Below are positions 37,874-48,999 of a DNA stretch of 64,000 nucleotides, in pieces. Source of the stretch: JBGAKG01 sp044224495 (GTDB lineage Bacteria > Myxococcota_A > Polyangia > Polyangiales > Polyangiaceae); NCBI GenBank assembly GCA_044224495.1, contig JBGAKG010000025.1, positions 62,001-126,000 of the forward strand. The letters are read 5' to 3'. The position numbers and the translations under genes are program-made. Under the pieces are notes generated by a model. It searched no databases and was not told the origin of the DNA. It saw nothing but the letters and a program-made list of their open reading frames with translations. Numbering within the stretch: position 1 is the stretch's first letter; each line of letters opens with the position of its first letter.

Positions 37874-40078
37874 GTGCGGCTCGCCGCGTTCCGTTCGCCC
37901 TCGGCCTTCGGCCTCGGTTGGCCGAGGCTCGGTGCCAGCTCCTCCGCGGCTCCGCCGCTTCGGAGTTGGCTCGCCGCGTTCGCGCTCCTCTTGGCTTGTT
38001 CGACGATCGGTTGCGGCTCGCCCGCCGTCGACCTGAACGTCAAGCCGTTCGACGCCGGGCTCGACGCGGACGCCGCGAAGACCGACGGCTCCGGCGACGA
38101 CCCCACCCTCGGCGGCCCGTGCAAGGAAGACGGCCAGTGCAACGACGGCCTCGCCTGCACCTTCGACAAGTGCGACCTCGCCCTCGAGCGGTGCCGGAAC
38201 TCTCCCGACGACACGCTCTGCGACGACGGCCAATTCTGCAACGGCAAGGAGGTCTGCACGCCGAAGCTCGGCTGCCGGCCCGGGGGCGTCGTCACGTGCG
38301 GGACCGGCAACGCGTGCGACATCAACAAGTGCATCGAGGCGACGAAGTCGTGCGAGCACAAGCCGCGCGACGCGGACGGTGACGGCGACCCCGACGATCT
38401 CTGCGTCCCGAACCGCGACTGCAACGACCAGAACCCGCTCGTCGCGAGCACGCTGAGCGAGATCTGCGGCAACGCCATCGACGACAACTGCAACGGCCAG
38501 AAGGACGAGCAGCCGTGCGTGATCGCGAAGAACGCGACGTGCCAGACCGCGCTCGCGATCGCGGGCCCCGGCAGCTACCAGCTCTCGACCGCCGCCGCGC
38601 CGAAGGGCTTCACCGCGAGCTGCTCCGTCACCCAACCGAGCGCCGCGCACGACGTCGTGGCTCAGGTCACCATCCCGTCCGGACCGGCGAAGGATCTCGA
38701 CCTGTGGCTCACCGGGCCCGGCGGGAGCGAGGTCTCCGTCGCGATCCAGGCCACGTGCGGCAGCGCCCTCACCGAGCTCGCGTGCGTCGCGAGCGCCGGC
38801 ACGAACGTCACCCATGCGCGCGCGCGGAACCTCGCCCCCGGGACGTACTCGGTCATCGTCACGTCGTCGAAGGAAGCGACGCTCGAGCTCGCCGTCGACT
38901 TCCTCACGCCGACGCCGAAGTCGCCGAACGAGACGTGCGCGAGCCCGACGCCGATCACCGAGGGCGTCGCCTTCCCCGTCCAGATCTTCGATGCCGCGAA
39001 GGACGTCCCGAGCGCCTGCACCTCGCCGACCGGCGATCTCGTCTACGCGTTCACGCTCGCCTCGCCGCGGGACGTGCGGGTGTTCGCGACCACGAGCCGC
39101 GGCGCGGGCTCCGCGGTGATGAGCCTGCGCGGCGGTGGGTGCTCCACCCTCCCCGACGAGCGCGGTTGCCGCCAGGGCTCGGGCATCCAGCCGCTCTACG
39201 CCCGCGCGCTCCCCGCCGGCACCTACTGGCTCTCGGTCTCGGCCACGTCCCCGATCGACGCCTCCATCCTGCTCGCGACCTACGCGCCCACCGTCGCCCC
39301 GGCCGATCAGACCTGCGGGACTGCTCCTCCGGCCACGATCGACGGCACGCTCGACTTCGATCTCGCGAACCACGAGGACGCGATCAAGGACGGGTGCTAC
39401 CCCGGCGCGCCGACCGCCGCGTACGCGGTCGATCTCTCCGTCGCGAGCGACGTCTTGCTCGTCGGCCGCTTCGCCCAGAACGGCGTGGGTGCCGTCTCGT
39501 TCGACGCCCCCGGCTGCACCGCCCCCGATCGGCTCGTGTGCGCCTCGTCGTTCACGCCCGTGCGGGCGAGCAAACGCAACGTCCCGCCCGGGAGCTACCG
39601 CGCGATCGTCGCCGACAGCTACGGTCTCGCCGGCTCGCTCAGCACGTTCGTCCGGCCGACCGTGCAGGCCACGAACGTGACCGGCGCCGACTCGTGCCAG
39701 AGCCAGGTCGTCGACGTGCCGCCGACCGGCGGGTTCTTCACCGGCGACACGACCGGGAAGGCCGCCGATTTCGACGAGAGCTGCGACGTCCCGAACGTGC
39801 CGCCGGGCGGCGCCGCCGATCAGATCCTGCGGCTCGTCCTCGCGCAGCCGAGGCGCGTCGTGCTCAGCATGGATGGGTCGACGTACGACACCATCCTGAG
39901 CCTGCGGAGCGGAACGACGTGCCCCGGCCTCGAGGTGAAGAACGGGTGCAACTTCAGCTTCAGCGGCGCGCGCAGCTTCCTCGACGTCAGCGTCCCCGCG
40001 GGGACGTACTGGATCGTGGTCGACGGGTTCGGATCCCAAAAAGGGACATGGAACCTCGACGTCCGCGTCGTGCCTTGA
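37874..40078 (+). CDS. Large cysteine-rich surface lipoprotein with metal-binding-motif region
   Basis: A 734-residue protein from GTG at 37874. The lipobox (TIGCGS) appears near residue 46 after an atypically long n-region. Residues 75-215 are Cys-rich (CKEDGQCNDGLACTFDKCDL; DDGQFCNGKEVCTP) and contain DADGDGDPDDLCVPNRDCND, the putative metal-binding motif of MopE-type and myxobacterial cell-surface proteins. After that come repeated prepeptidase-like domains (ATCQTALAIAGPGSYQLSTA; DLDLWLTGPGGSEVS; YDTILSLRSGTTC). Probably surface-anchored. A 982-residue antisense frame across it is a shadow. Confidence 0.8.
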   Translation: MRLAAFRSPSAFGLGWPRLGASSSAAPPLRSWLAAFALLLACSTIGCGSPAVDLNVKPFDAGLDADAAKTDGSGDDPTLGGPCKEDGQCNDGLACTFDKCDLALERCRNSPDDTLCDDGQFCNGKEVCTPKLGCRPGGVVTCGTGNACDINKCIEATKSCEHKPRDADGDGDPDDLCVPNRDCNDQNPLVASTLSEICGNAIDDNCNGQKDEQPCVIAKNATCQTALAIAGPGSYQLSTAAAPKGFTASCSVTQPSAAHDVVAQVTIPSGPAKDLDLWLTGPGGSEVSVAIQATCGSALTELACVASAGTNVTHARARNLAPGTYSVIVTSSKEATLELAVDFLTPTPKSPNETCASPTPITEGVAFPVQIFDAAKDVPSACTSPTGDLVYAFTLASPRDVRVFATTSRGAGSAVMSLRGGGCSTLPDERGCRQGSGIQPLYARALPAGTYWLSVSATSPIDASILLATYAPTVAPADQTCGTAPPATIDGTLDFDLANHEDAIKDGCYPGAPTAAYAVDLSVASDVLLVGRFAQNGVGAVSFDAPGCTAPDRLVCASSFTPVRASKRNVPPGSYRAIVADSYGLAGSLSTFVRPTVQATNVTGADSCQSQVVDVPPTGGFFTGDTTGKAADFDESCDVPNVPPGGAADQILRLVLAQPRRVVLSMDGSTYDTILSLRSGTTCPGLEVKNGCNFSFSGARSFLDVSVPAGTYWIVVDGFGSQKGTWNLDVRVVP

Positions 40079-40096
40079 CCGGTCCTGGGCGCGTGC

Positions 40097-40696
40097 TCAA
40101 GGAACGCTGACGAAGAACGCGGCGTGGCCGTGCGGCGACGTCGGTCCGTCGATGCAGCGATCGAAGAAGTGGAAGCGCACGGTCCACTTCCCGGCTTGGT
40201 CGAAGCGGACTGGGCCGATGGTGTAGACGCCACCGCCCTTCTCCGTCGACTTGCCGGTGCTCGGTGCGGCGTGGCTCGTCCCGAGGAAGGCCTCGACGTC
40301 GGGCTCGGCGTCGAGCACGGCCGTGCCGTCGGTCCGGGACTTCACGGTGACGGTGAACGTCACGTCGGTGTCGCGGTAGACGCTCGTCGCGGTCCACGAG
40401 ACGTCGTACTTGCACTCGTCGTCCGCGCCGACCTGGTTGAACATGGTCTCGCCGTACTCGCTCGCGCCGCCGTCGGGCTCGGCGGCGTCGGTCGCGGCCG
40501 CGTCGGGCGTACCCGCGTCGGGAGACGACTGGCACGACGCGAGGGACCACGCCTGCTTCGTGGTCCCGCAGTGGGAGTCTTGCGTGCCGGTGACGGGACC
40601 ACCCACGGGCCCGCTGGGCGTGCTCGAGGTGCAAGCGAGGATGGAGAAAAGGGATGCGACGCCGACCATGCCGGCGCCCGAGAGCTTCGAATTCAT
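40097..40696 (-). CDS. Lipoprotein with FixH/YtkA-like domain
   Basis: A 199-residue protein. Signal with lipobox SILAC (Cys22 in MNSKLSGAGMVGVASLFSIL...). A Pro/Asp/Ala-rich linker runs to about residue 80. The C-terminal half (WTATSVYRDTDVTFTVTVKS, PDVEAFLGTSHAAPSTGKST, GKWTVRFHFFDRC) has the immunoglobulin-like beta pattern of YtkA/FixH domains. It is followed on the same strand by no close gene; upstream at 41126 a Cys/His-rich membrane protein shares direction, which may hint at copper or redox handling. Confidence 0.7.
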   Translation of the reverse strand: MNSKLSGAGMVGVASLFSILACTSSTPSGPVGGPVTGTQDSHCGTTKQAWSLASCQSSPDAGTPDAAATDAAEPDGGASEYGETMFNQVGADDECKYDVSWTATSVYRDTDVTFTVTVKSRTDGTAVLDAEPDVEAFLGTSHAAPSTGKSTEKGGGVYTIGPVRFDQAGKWTVRFHFFDRCIDGPTSPHGHAAFFVSVP

Positions 40697-40742
40697 GGAA
40701 CCTCCAAACGTTCGGAGTACGAGGGGACGAAGATGGACTTCG

Positions 40743-41126
40743 TCACGCTCGGGGCGGTGGTGGCTCCGGAGGCGCGAGCGGATGGCTCGCGAGGCGATTG
40801 CTGGCGGGCTGACCGAGGAGCGCGCGCGGCGCCGGCGCGATCGCGCTCGCGCTGGCCGGCAGGACGCCGGCGACGTGCCACGCGACGAACGCGACGTCGC
40901 GGTCGCCGCACGTGCCCCGCGCGAGGGGACGGGCGGACGTGTCGCGGTCCTCCTCCTCGAGCTCGGGGTGGCAGACGACGCAGACGCAGTCCGTGTGCGC
41001 CGCGTCGCAGCGGCAGACGTGCGGGGCCGCTCCGGCGAGCGCGCGCGCGAGACCGGGGCCCGCGCTGACGAGGAGCAGCGGCACCAGCAGCACCCCGATC
41101 AGGAAGGCGAGGAGCCTACGACGCAC
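40743..41126 (-). CDS. Membrane-anchored Cys/His-rich small protein
   Basis: A 127-residue protein with a basic start and transmembrane segment (LLAFLIGVLLVPLLLVSAGP). Residues 35-55 hold HVCRCDAAHTDCVCVVCHPE, eight or so Cys/His ligands in a row, then CGDRDVAF and AWHVAGV. That arrangement suggests metal binding, possibly copper, in the periplasm. The C-terminus is Pro-rich. It is 46 bases upstream of the YtkA-like lipoprotein gene and ends convergently with none. No family can be named with confidence. Confidence 0.6.
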   Translation of the reverse strand: MRRRLLAFLIGVLLVPLLLVSAGPGLARALAGAAPHVCRCDAAHTDCVCVVCHPELEEEDRDTSARPLARGTCGDRDVAFVAWHVAGVLPASASAIAPAPRALLGQPASNRLASHPLAPPEPPPPRA

Positions 41127-41157
41127 GCCACCTCGTTAGCACGACGTCGCGGCGCCG

Positions 41158-41610
41158 TCAGCGCGGTGCGAGCTCGTCGGCGAAGCTCGAGAGCTCCTCC
41201 ACCGCTGCGCGCGCCACGCCGAGATGGCGCGCAATTCCTGCGACGTCGGAGCGCTTGAACGCCGCGTGGCTCCCCTGGAGGAACCAGTTCAGTACGGTGA
41301 TGACGCCGCGGACGACGGCTTGCTCGGCCACCACCGCGACGGGAGGCGCCACGAAGCCGGGCGGCAGCACCGCGAGCGCGGTCCGCCGTTGCGCGGCGTC
41401 GGGCACGCCGCCCCGCGAGAGGACGAGCTGCCCGCTCGCGCTCGCGTGCTCGCTCTCGATCGCCGCGCAGACGGCACTCCAATCCTCGCGACTCGGCGCG
41501 ACGGGCCCGTGACCGATGACGAGGAACGAACGCGCGCCCTCGGCGTGCTCGGAGCTCACGGTGAGCACACCGACGCCCACGGTCGCGCCCGCGTGGATCG
41601 TCCGCTTCAC
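41158..41610 (-). CDS. Unknown soluble protein
   Basis: A 150-residue protein from GTG at 41610, overlapping the pilin-like gene stop as GTGA. It shows alternating strands and helices (SFLVIGHGPVAPSREDWSAV, CAAIESEHASASGQLVLSRG, AQRRTALAVLPPGFVAPPVA) and a helical C-terminus (ITVLNWFLQGSHAAFKRSDV, ARHLGVARAAVEELSSF). The layout is close to SpoIIAA/STAS-like single-domain proteins found widely in Polyangiales, but no phosphorylatable serine motif is clear. Coupling to a pilin-like protein is the main context. Confidence 0.6.
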   Translation of the reverse strand: MKRTIHAGATVGVGVLTVSSEHAEGARSFLVIGHGPVAPSREDWSAVCAAIESEHASASGQLVLSRGGVPDAAQRRTALAVLPPGFVAPPVAVVAEQAVVRGVITVLNWFLQGSHAAFKRSDVAGIARHLGVARAAVEELSSFADELAPR

Positions 41611-42143
41611 TTGTTGCGATCGTAGAAGTTCCCCGGCCGACAGACGAGCTTCGTGTCGTGCCGCACGCACTTCACTTCTTGTTCGAAGCGCGCCTCGACC
41701 ACCCCGTCGCCGTTGAAATCGGCCTGCGCGCGCGCGATGCCTTCGAGCTCGCTCGTGCGCTCCCACTGGTACTGGAAGCGCTGCGGGAGCGTGAGCTGGA
41801 AGCCGTCGCAGGCGAACGCTTCGTCCGACCAATCGGCCGCGGTGCTCGCGTAGGTCTTCCCGCCCACCTGCGCGAGGTCGGCGGGGACCTTCGGGGAGCT
41901 CGGAGGCAGGCTCCCCTTCTTCTCGGCGCACGCGACCGCCGCGCGAGCGAGGTAGACCGAGTTGTTCTTCCCCTCCACGAGCTGCGAGTTCGCCACGAAG
42001 CGGTCCCAGCCGATGAGGCGGAAGGCCACGAGGATCCCGACGAGAATCAGGAGGCCAATCAGGCCACCGCGATGGACGAGCTTCCGCCCGGAGATCACGG
42101 GGGCGACGGCGCTGGACATGGCGTTCGAGTAGGGCAGCGTCAT
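41607..42143 (-). CDS. Pilin-like or pseudopilin-like membrane protein
   Basis: A 178-residue protein with a hydrophobic helix near the N-terminus (GGLIGLLILVGILVAFRLIG, about residues 28-47). The remainder has VYLARAAVACAEKKGSLPPS, WSDEAFACDGF and CVRHDTKLVCRPG, giving paired cysteines, and GIARAQADFNGDGVVEARF, an EF-hand-like DxNGDG loop. No prepilin GFTLIE cleavage motif is present, so true processing is doubtful; it may be a signal-anchored periplasmic protein of the same layout. ATG at 42143 has a weak site; 42119 is an alternative. Divergent from the M61 peptidase gene. Confidence 0.6.
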   Translation of the reverse strand: MTLPYSNAMSSAVAPVISGRKLVHRGGLIGLLILVGILVAFRLIGWDRFVANSQLVEGKNNSVYLARAAVACAEKKGSLPPSSPKVPADLAQVGGKTYASTAADWSDEAFACDGFQLTLPQRFQYQWERTSELEGIARAQADFNGDGVVEARFEQEVKCVRHDTKLVCRPGNFYDRNK

Positions 42144-42186
42144 GCCCCCGTCAAGCCGCGCAAAATCTGCTACCTGTCGAGGACCC

Positions 42187-43914
42187 GTGAGCGACGTCCA
42201 TCTGCAGCACCGCGTCCACCTCGTCGACGCGAAAGCGCACCTCGTCGAGGTCGAGACGACCGTCTCCTCCACCACGCCGCTGCCGGCGCCGCTGGTCTTC
42301 TCCATGGCCGTCTGGACGCCCGGCTCCTACTTGGTCCGCGAGTACGCGCGCCACGTCGAGGGCTTCTCCGCGGGCGACCACCGCGCGCGAAAAGTGCGCA
42401 AGAACGCCTGGGCGGTCGAGCACGACGGCGCGCGCGAGCTCACAGTTCGCTACCGCGTCTACGCGAACGACCTCACCGTCCGCACGAACCACGTCGACGA
42501 GTCGCACGTCTACTTGAACGGCGCGTGCACGTTCCTCGCGGTCGAGGGTCACGAGAGCGCTCCCGCCGAGGTCGCGTTCGCCGTGCCCGAGAGCTTCCGC
42601 GCCGCGACCGCGCTCCCGCCGGTGGCGGGCAAGCCGCTCACCTTCCACGCGCCCGACTTCGACACGCTCGTCGACTCGCCGATCGAGCTCGGCGACTTCA
42701 AGGAAGGTTCGGTCACCGCGTGCTCGGTCCCCCACCGCTTCGCGGTGTGGCCGCCGAGCGCCATCACCGACGAGAACCTGCAGAAGCTGCTCACTGCCAC
42801 GAAGACGATCGTCGAGACCGAGGCGGGGTTCTTCGGCGGCACGCTTCCGTTCCCCGACTACACGTTCATCCTCCACCTCTCGCCGCGCGGGCGCGGGGGC
42901 CTCGAGCACCGCGCTTCCACCACGCTGCTCGCGCCGCAGAGCTCGTTCGAGACGCGCGACGCGTACTTGGACCTGCTCTCGCTCGTCGCCCACGAGTACT
43001 TCCACCTCTGGAACGTGAAGCGGATCCGCCCCGCCGGGCTCTTCCCGTACCGCTGGGAGCAGGAGAACTACACCCGGCTCCTGTGGTGGTTCGAGGGCGC
43101 GACGAGCTACTACGACTGGCGCACGCTCCGCCTCGCGAAGCTGTGCACCGAGACCGAGTACCTCGATCACCTCGCGCAGGAGCTCGCGTACCTGGATGGG
43201 ACGCCGGGGCGCCTCGTGCACCCGCTCGAAGAGGCCTCGTTCGATGCGTGGATCAAGCTCTACCGGCCCGACGAGAACAGCCCGAACAGCACGGTGAGCT
43301 ACTACCGCAAGGGCGAGCTCGTGAACGCGCTCTTCGACGTCGAGATCCGCGCGCGCACGAGCGGCGCGCGCTCGCTCGAGAACGTGCTCGCGCTCCTTTG
43401 GGAGCGCCACGGCCGGCGCGACGTGCCGGTGCCCGAGGACGGGATGCAGGCGATCTTCGAGGAAGCCGCGGGCGTCCCACTCGGCGACCTCTTCGACGCG
43501 TGGGTCCGCGGCGCGGCCGAGGTCGACGCCGCCACCACGCTGCGCAAGGTCGGCCTCGCGATCGAGCGCACGCCGAAGGACGGCGCCGCGCTCGGCGTGC
43601 GCACGCGCGAGAGCGGTGGGCGCGTGACGGTGCAGGCGGTCCTCCGCGGCGGGGCAGCCCACGCGGCCGGGATCGACGCGGGCGACGAGATCGTCGCGGT
43701 CGGAGAGCGCCGGGTCGAGGGGAGCAGCCTCGACGCCATCACGTCGAAGCTCAGCCCGGGGACCACGACGGAGGTGCTCGTCGCGCGCGACGGCCGAATC
43801 CGCCCGCTGAAGATCACGCTCGAGCAGCCGCGCGAGCGGCGGACCAAGATCGTGTCGGCCGGCGACGCGAGTGAAGCGCAGAAGGCGCTCCTCAAGGGCT
43901 GGCTCGCGAGCTGA
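42187..43914 (+). CDS. M61-family glycyl aminopeptidase with PDZ domain
   Basis: A 575-residue protein from GTG at 42187. The N-terminal 210 residues are a beta-rich domain with PAPLVFSMAVWTPGSYLVRE, the characteristic family strand. HEYFHLWNVKRIRP (zinc ligands His269 and His273, catalytic Glu270) and WWFEGATSYY supply the active site. A C-terminal PDZ domain is at about 480-560 (GRVTVQAVLRGGAAHAAGID). There is no signal peptide, so it is probably cytoplasmic. The enzyme removes glycine from peptide N-termini. Convergent with the HEAT-like protein gene. Confidence 0.88.
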   Translation: MSDVHLQHRVHLVDAKAHLVEVETTVSSTTPLPAPLVFSMAVWTPGSYLVREYARHVEGFSAGDHRARKVRKNAWAVEHDGARELTVRYRVYANDLTVRTNHVDESHVYLNGACTFLAVEGHESAPAEVAFAVPESFRAATALPPVAGKPLTFHAPDFDTLVDSPIELGDFKEGSVTACSVPHRFAVWPPSAITDENLQKLLTATKTIVETEAGFFGGTLPFPDYTFILHLSPRGRGGLEHRASTTLLAPQSSFETRDAYLDLLSLVAHEYFHLWNVKRIRPAGLFPYRWEQENYTRLLWWFEGATSYYDWRTLRLAKLCTETEYLDHLAQELAYLDGTPGRLVHPLEEASFDAWIKLYRPDENSPNSTVSYYRKGELVNALFDVEIRARTSGARSLENVLALLWERHGRRDVPVPEDGMQAIFEEAAGVPLGDLFDAWVRGAAEVDAATTLRKVGLAIERTPKDGAALGVRTRESGGRVTVQAVLRGGAAHAAGIDAGDEIVAVGERRVEGSSLDAITSKLSPGTTTEVLVARDGRIRPLKITLEQPRERRTKIVSAGDASEAQKALLKGWLAS

Positions 43915-43917
43915 GCT

Positions 43918-44679
43918 CTACTGCAGGCCCGCGTCGCCGTCGTCGTCGTGCGGGTACTTCCGCTTGAGGTGCTCGATGCACACCGCGCGGAGCGGCGCCG
44001 CGACGTAGGTGGCCTCGACCACGAGTCGAAGCTCGTGGCGAAGGAGCAGCCCGGCGAGCGGAACCGTGACGTCGATCGGGGCATACGGGTTGAGCAGGAT
44101 CGCGAGCCGGATCCGCGGGCGGTGAGCCCACGCCTCGGCGCGCGCGATCTCGCGCAGCACCTCGGGGCGAGCCGGCCGGCGCGCGGCGACGCGGAGGAGA
44201 TCGTCCTCGGTGAGGCGCGGGTTCCGGAGCACGCCGCGGATGACGTCCGGGTGCGGATCGAGGAGGAGCTTCTCGAGCACGTTCCGGTCGGGTCGCCGCG
44301 CGAGCGACTTGCGCTCGCCGAGCGTGAGCGGGCGCCCGAAGCCGTAGTCGGGCGGTTTCGGCGGGCGCTGCGACTCGCGCACGGGTGACGCGACCGGCGC
44401 GCGGAGGAGGCGCTCGAGGTTGAGGAGCGATGCCGCGGCAACCTCCTCGCGAAGCCGTTGCCGCGGGAGCTCGACGTGACCCGAGCCGAACGCATCGACC
44501 ACCGCGACGAGCGCCTCCTTGGCGACCTCGTCCCCTTGCTCGGCGCGGAGCGCGAGGCCGTCGAGCGCGACCGCCGCGGACGACGGCTCGCCCGAGAGCA
44601 GCCAGTCGACGAGCCACGTGACGCGGAGCTTGGCGTCCGGGATCGCGGTGATCGTGCGCTCGAGCCGGCGGTCGCTCAG
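43918..44679 (-). CDS. HEAT/LRV-like repeat protein
   Basis: A frame of about 253 residues directly following the Ser/Thr kinase gene. Helical repeats PDRNVLEKLLLDPHPDVIRG, VLRNPRLTEDDLLRVAARRP and PRIRLAILLNPYAPIDVTVP match the leucine-rich variant or HEAT-type solenoid. No ATG or GTG is available upstream in frame before the kinase stop; a CTG at 44679 overlapping that stop as CTGA is the only convenient start. Either translation is re-initiated there or it starts internally. It probably interacts with the kinase. Function unknown. Confidence 0.55.
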   Translation of the reverse strand: MSDRRLERTITAIPDAKLRVTWLVDWLLSGEPSSAAVALDGLALRAEQGDEVAKEALVAVVDAFGSGHVELPRQRLREEVAAASLLNLERLLRAPVASPVRESQRPPKPPDYGFGRPLTLGERKSLARRPDRNVLEKLLLDPHPDVIRGVLRNPRLTEDDLLRVAARRPARPEVLREIARAEAWAHRPRIRLAILLNPYAPIDVTVPLAGLLLRHELRLVVEATYVAAPLRAVCIEHLKRKYPHDDDGDAGLQ

Positions 44680-46145
44680 AAGCCGAGGTCTCCCCCGCCC
44701 GGCTTCTTGCCGGACGCCGTCGCGGTCGCGACCGGAGGCTTGCCGCCTGCCGTCGCGGTGGGCTTCCCGCCGCCGATCGGCTTCGTCCCGCCGTTCGTGG
44801 CGACGGTGGCGGTCGGGGCGGTCGTCACGGCCGGGGGTGCGGTGGTGGACGGCGGCGCCGAAGCGACGGTCGCGGAGGTCGTGGTGCCGGGATCGCCGGC
44901 GGTGCTCGTGGCGGTCGCCGTGGCGGTGGGAGGCGCGGTCGGCGCCGACGTCGCGACCGAGGTCGCGGCCGTGCCGGTGGTGGTCCCCTCGCCCGCGTTC
45001 CCGCCCTTCGACTTCATCGCGATGCCGACGCCGATGCCGAGGACGAGCACGGCCGCGACGCCGATGCCGACGAAGAGGCCCATCGAGCTCTTCTTGGGGA
45101 CGCCCTCCGCCGCCTCGCCCGCGAACGCGGTGGTCGACGCGACCGGCGCCGCCGCCGCGGGAGGCGTGTTCGCTCCGCCGCCCGGGAGCATGTTCTGCGG
45201 GAGCGGCGTCTGCGCGAGCGGCACCGTGCCGGCGAGCCCGGCCTTGAGGTGCACCTCGCGGACCTCGGCGGGCGCCATGATGTCGGTCGACACTCCGGTG
45301 CCGAGCGCTTGCGCGAGCGCATCGGAGAGCTCCTTCGCCGTGGCGAAGCGCTTGGCGGGATCGCGCTCGCACGCCTTCTCGAACCAGGCGTCGATGGCGC
45401 GACCGAGCGCGGGGTTCTTCTCCGACGGCTTCGGCAGCGGCTTGACCATGATCTGCATGAGCAGATCGCCGAGCGCATCGCTCTCGAACGGGCGCTCCCC
45501 GGTGAGGCACTCGTACGCGATGACGCCCAGCGCCCAGAGGTCGGAGCGGGTGTCGATCGTCTTCGTGCCCTGCGCCTGCTCCGGGCTCATGTAGTAGGGC
45601 GTCCCGAGCATCGCGCCGGTCTTCGTGTTGCTGCCGATGTCGAGGTTCGGGTTCTTGCTCTTGGCGATGCCGAAGTCGAGCACCTTGGCGATCTCACGGT
45701 CGTCGTCGCGAACCAGGAAGATGTTGTCCGGCTTCAGGTCGCGGTGGATGATCCCCTGCCCGTGGGCCTTCGTGAGCGCGCGGCAGACCTGCGCGATGAT
45801 GCCGTTCACCTCGGCGCCGGTGAGCCTGCCCGCGCGCGTGATCCGCTTGGAGAGCTCCTCGCCATCGAGGAGCTCCATCGCGATGAAGGGCATGCCCTCC
45901 CAGATGTCGTGGTCGAGGATCTGGACGACGTGCGGGCTACGGAGCGCAGCGGCCGCCTTGGCCTCGCGCTGGAACCGCATCTGCATCTCGGGGACCTGCG
46001 CGAAGTCGCCCTCGATGAATTTCACCGCGCACGGGATGTCGAGCGCGAGATGGGTCGCATACCAGACCGACCCCATGCCGCCCCGACCGAGGAGGCGATT
46101 CAGACGAAACTTCCCTGCGACGACCACGTTCTCGGCGAGCTGCAT
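44676..46145 (-). CDS. Membrane Ser/Thr protein kinase with Thr/Pro/Ala-rich tail
   Basis: A 489-residue protein. The kinase domain (13-275) has GRGGMG, invariant Lys in CAVKFIE, HRDLKPDN and DFG, so it looks active. A linker leads to one transmembrane helix (LFVGIGVAAVLVLGIGVGIA, about residues 355-375). The remaining 115 residues are Thr/Ala/Pro/Gly-rich low complexity (TTTGTAATSVATSAPTAPPT; GGKPTATAGGKPPVATATAS), probably periplasmic and lacking a folded sensor domain. It is the first gene of an operon with a HEAT-like repeat protein, divergent from clpS. Confidence 0.92.
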   Translation of the reverse strand: MQLAENVVVAGKFRLNRLLGRGGMGSVWYATHLALDIPCAVKFIEGDFAQVPEMQMRFQREAKAAAALRSPHVVQILDHDIWEGMPFIAMELLDGEELSKRITRAGRLTGAEVNGIIAQVCRALTKAHGQGIIHRDLKPDNIFLVRDDDREIAKVLDFGIAKSKNPNLDIGSNTKTGAMLGTPYYMSPEQAQGTKTIDTRSDLWALGVIAYECLTGERPFESDALGDLLMQIMVKPLPKPSEKNPALGRAIDAWFEKACERDPAKRFATAKELSDALAQALGTGVSTDIMAPAEVREVHLKAGLAGTVPLAQTPLPQNMLPGGGANTPPAAAAPVASTTAFAGEAAEGVPKKSSMGLFVGIGVAAVLVLGIGVGIAMKSKGGNAGEGTTTGTAATSVATSAPTAPPTATATATSTAGDPGTTTSATVASAPPSTTAPPAVTTAPTATVATNGGTKPIGGGKPTATAGGKPPVATATASGKKPGGGDLGF

Positions 46146-46320
46146 CTTCAGAAGACCCCTGCTTGCAAGATTACGGCATCCCGCGGCGACCGTGCATCAG
46201 CATCACGCACCGCCGAGGGTGCCGGTGTAGGTGGACCCGCCCGTATGGCGGGGTTGCGTGGCGCGCTGGAGGTCGCATGTTCCGTTCGTCCTCGGGCTTG
46301 CCCTATACACTCCTACGACC

Positions 46321-46692
46321 ATGTTCCGCGCCATGCCGGACGATCCCGAAAAACCCTCCAAACCACCGGCAGCCCCGCCCCCTGGGGGACCCCGTGGGCC
46401 GAGCGAAGAGCTCGACGTCAAGGTCCGCCAGCGGAGCGCAACTCCGCGACTCTACAAGGTCATCTTTCACAACGACGACTACACGACCCAGGAGTTCGTC
46501 GTGATGGTCCTCCTCCAGCACTTCCAGAAGAGCGAAGCCGAAGCGACGTACATCATGCTCAAGGTCCACCGGACCGGCAGCGCCGTCGCGGGCACCTACA
46601 CCCGAGACATCGCCGAGAGCAAGGTTCAGAAGGTCACCACGATCGCGCGCGAGTACGGGATGCCGCTCCTCCTCACGGCCGAGCCCGAATGA
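46321..46692 (+). CDS. clpS: ATP-dependent Clp protease adaptor ClpS
   Basis: A 123-residue protein when started at 46321; ATG at 46333 is also possible. A Pro-rich N-terminal extension precedes the core LYKVIFHNDDYTTQEFVVMV, with the FHNDDY motif that binds N-end-rule residues, and AEATYIMLKVHRTGSAVAGT. ClpS delivers N-degron substrates to ClpAP. The gene is followed 19 bases later by clpA, the standard pairing. An unusually long linker (about 35 residues) precedes the domain. Confidence 0.95.
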   Translation: MFRAMPDDPEKPSKPPAAPPPGGPRGPSEELDVKVRQRSATPRLYKVIFHNDDYTTQEFVVMVLLQHFQKSEAEATYIMLKVHRTGSAVAGTYTRDIAESKVQKVTTIAREYGMPLLLTAEPE

Positions 46693-46711
46693 ACGGAAAG
46701 TCACCATCACC

Positions 46712-48955
<2,244 letters not shown>

Positions 48956-48981
48956 GGCGCCCGGACAAGGCTTGCTCCTCC

Positions 48982-48999
48982 ACTGTACACATGTACAGT
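48982..48999. promoter_or_regulatory. Perfect palindrome overlapping the radical SAM gene start
   Basis: ACTGTACA-CA-TGTACAGT: 8-bp arms with a two-base centre. The 16-mer 48983-48998 also matches the CTGT-N8-ACAG LexA-type consensus, and two TGTACA palindromes are embedded. It overlaps the annotated start codon at 48991, so a bound protein could block transcription or the ribosome site. Confidence 0.6.

Noticed and set aside
37091..40039. 982-residue open frame on the minus strand
   Set aside because: It lies opposite the mutase, PilZ and large lipoprotein genes; its composition is that of a GC shadow and it crosses three genes.
40033..40047. Further copy of the 15-nt palindrome (ATCCCAAAAAGGGAC)
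   Set aside because: Outer and central bases are not symmetric enough to count with the family.
46146..46320. Possible tRNA or small RNA between the kinase and clpS
   Set aside because: Some short stems are present but no cloverleaf, no conserved T-loop and no terminator; it is just the divergent promoter region.
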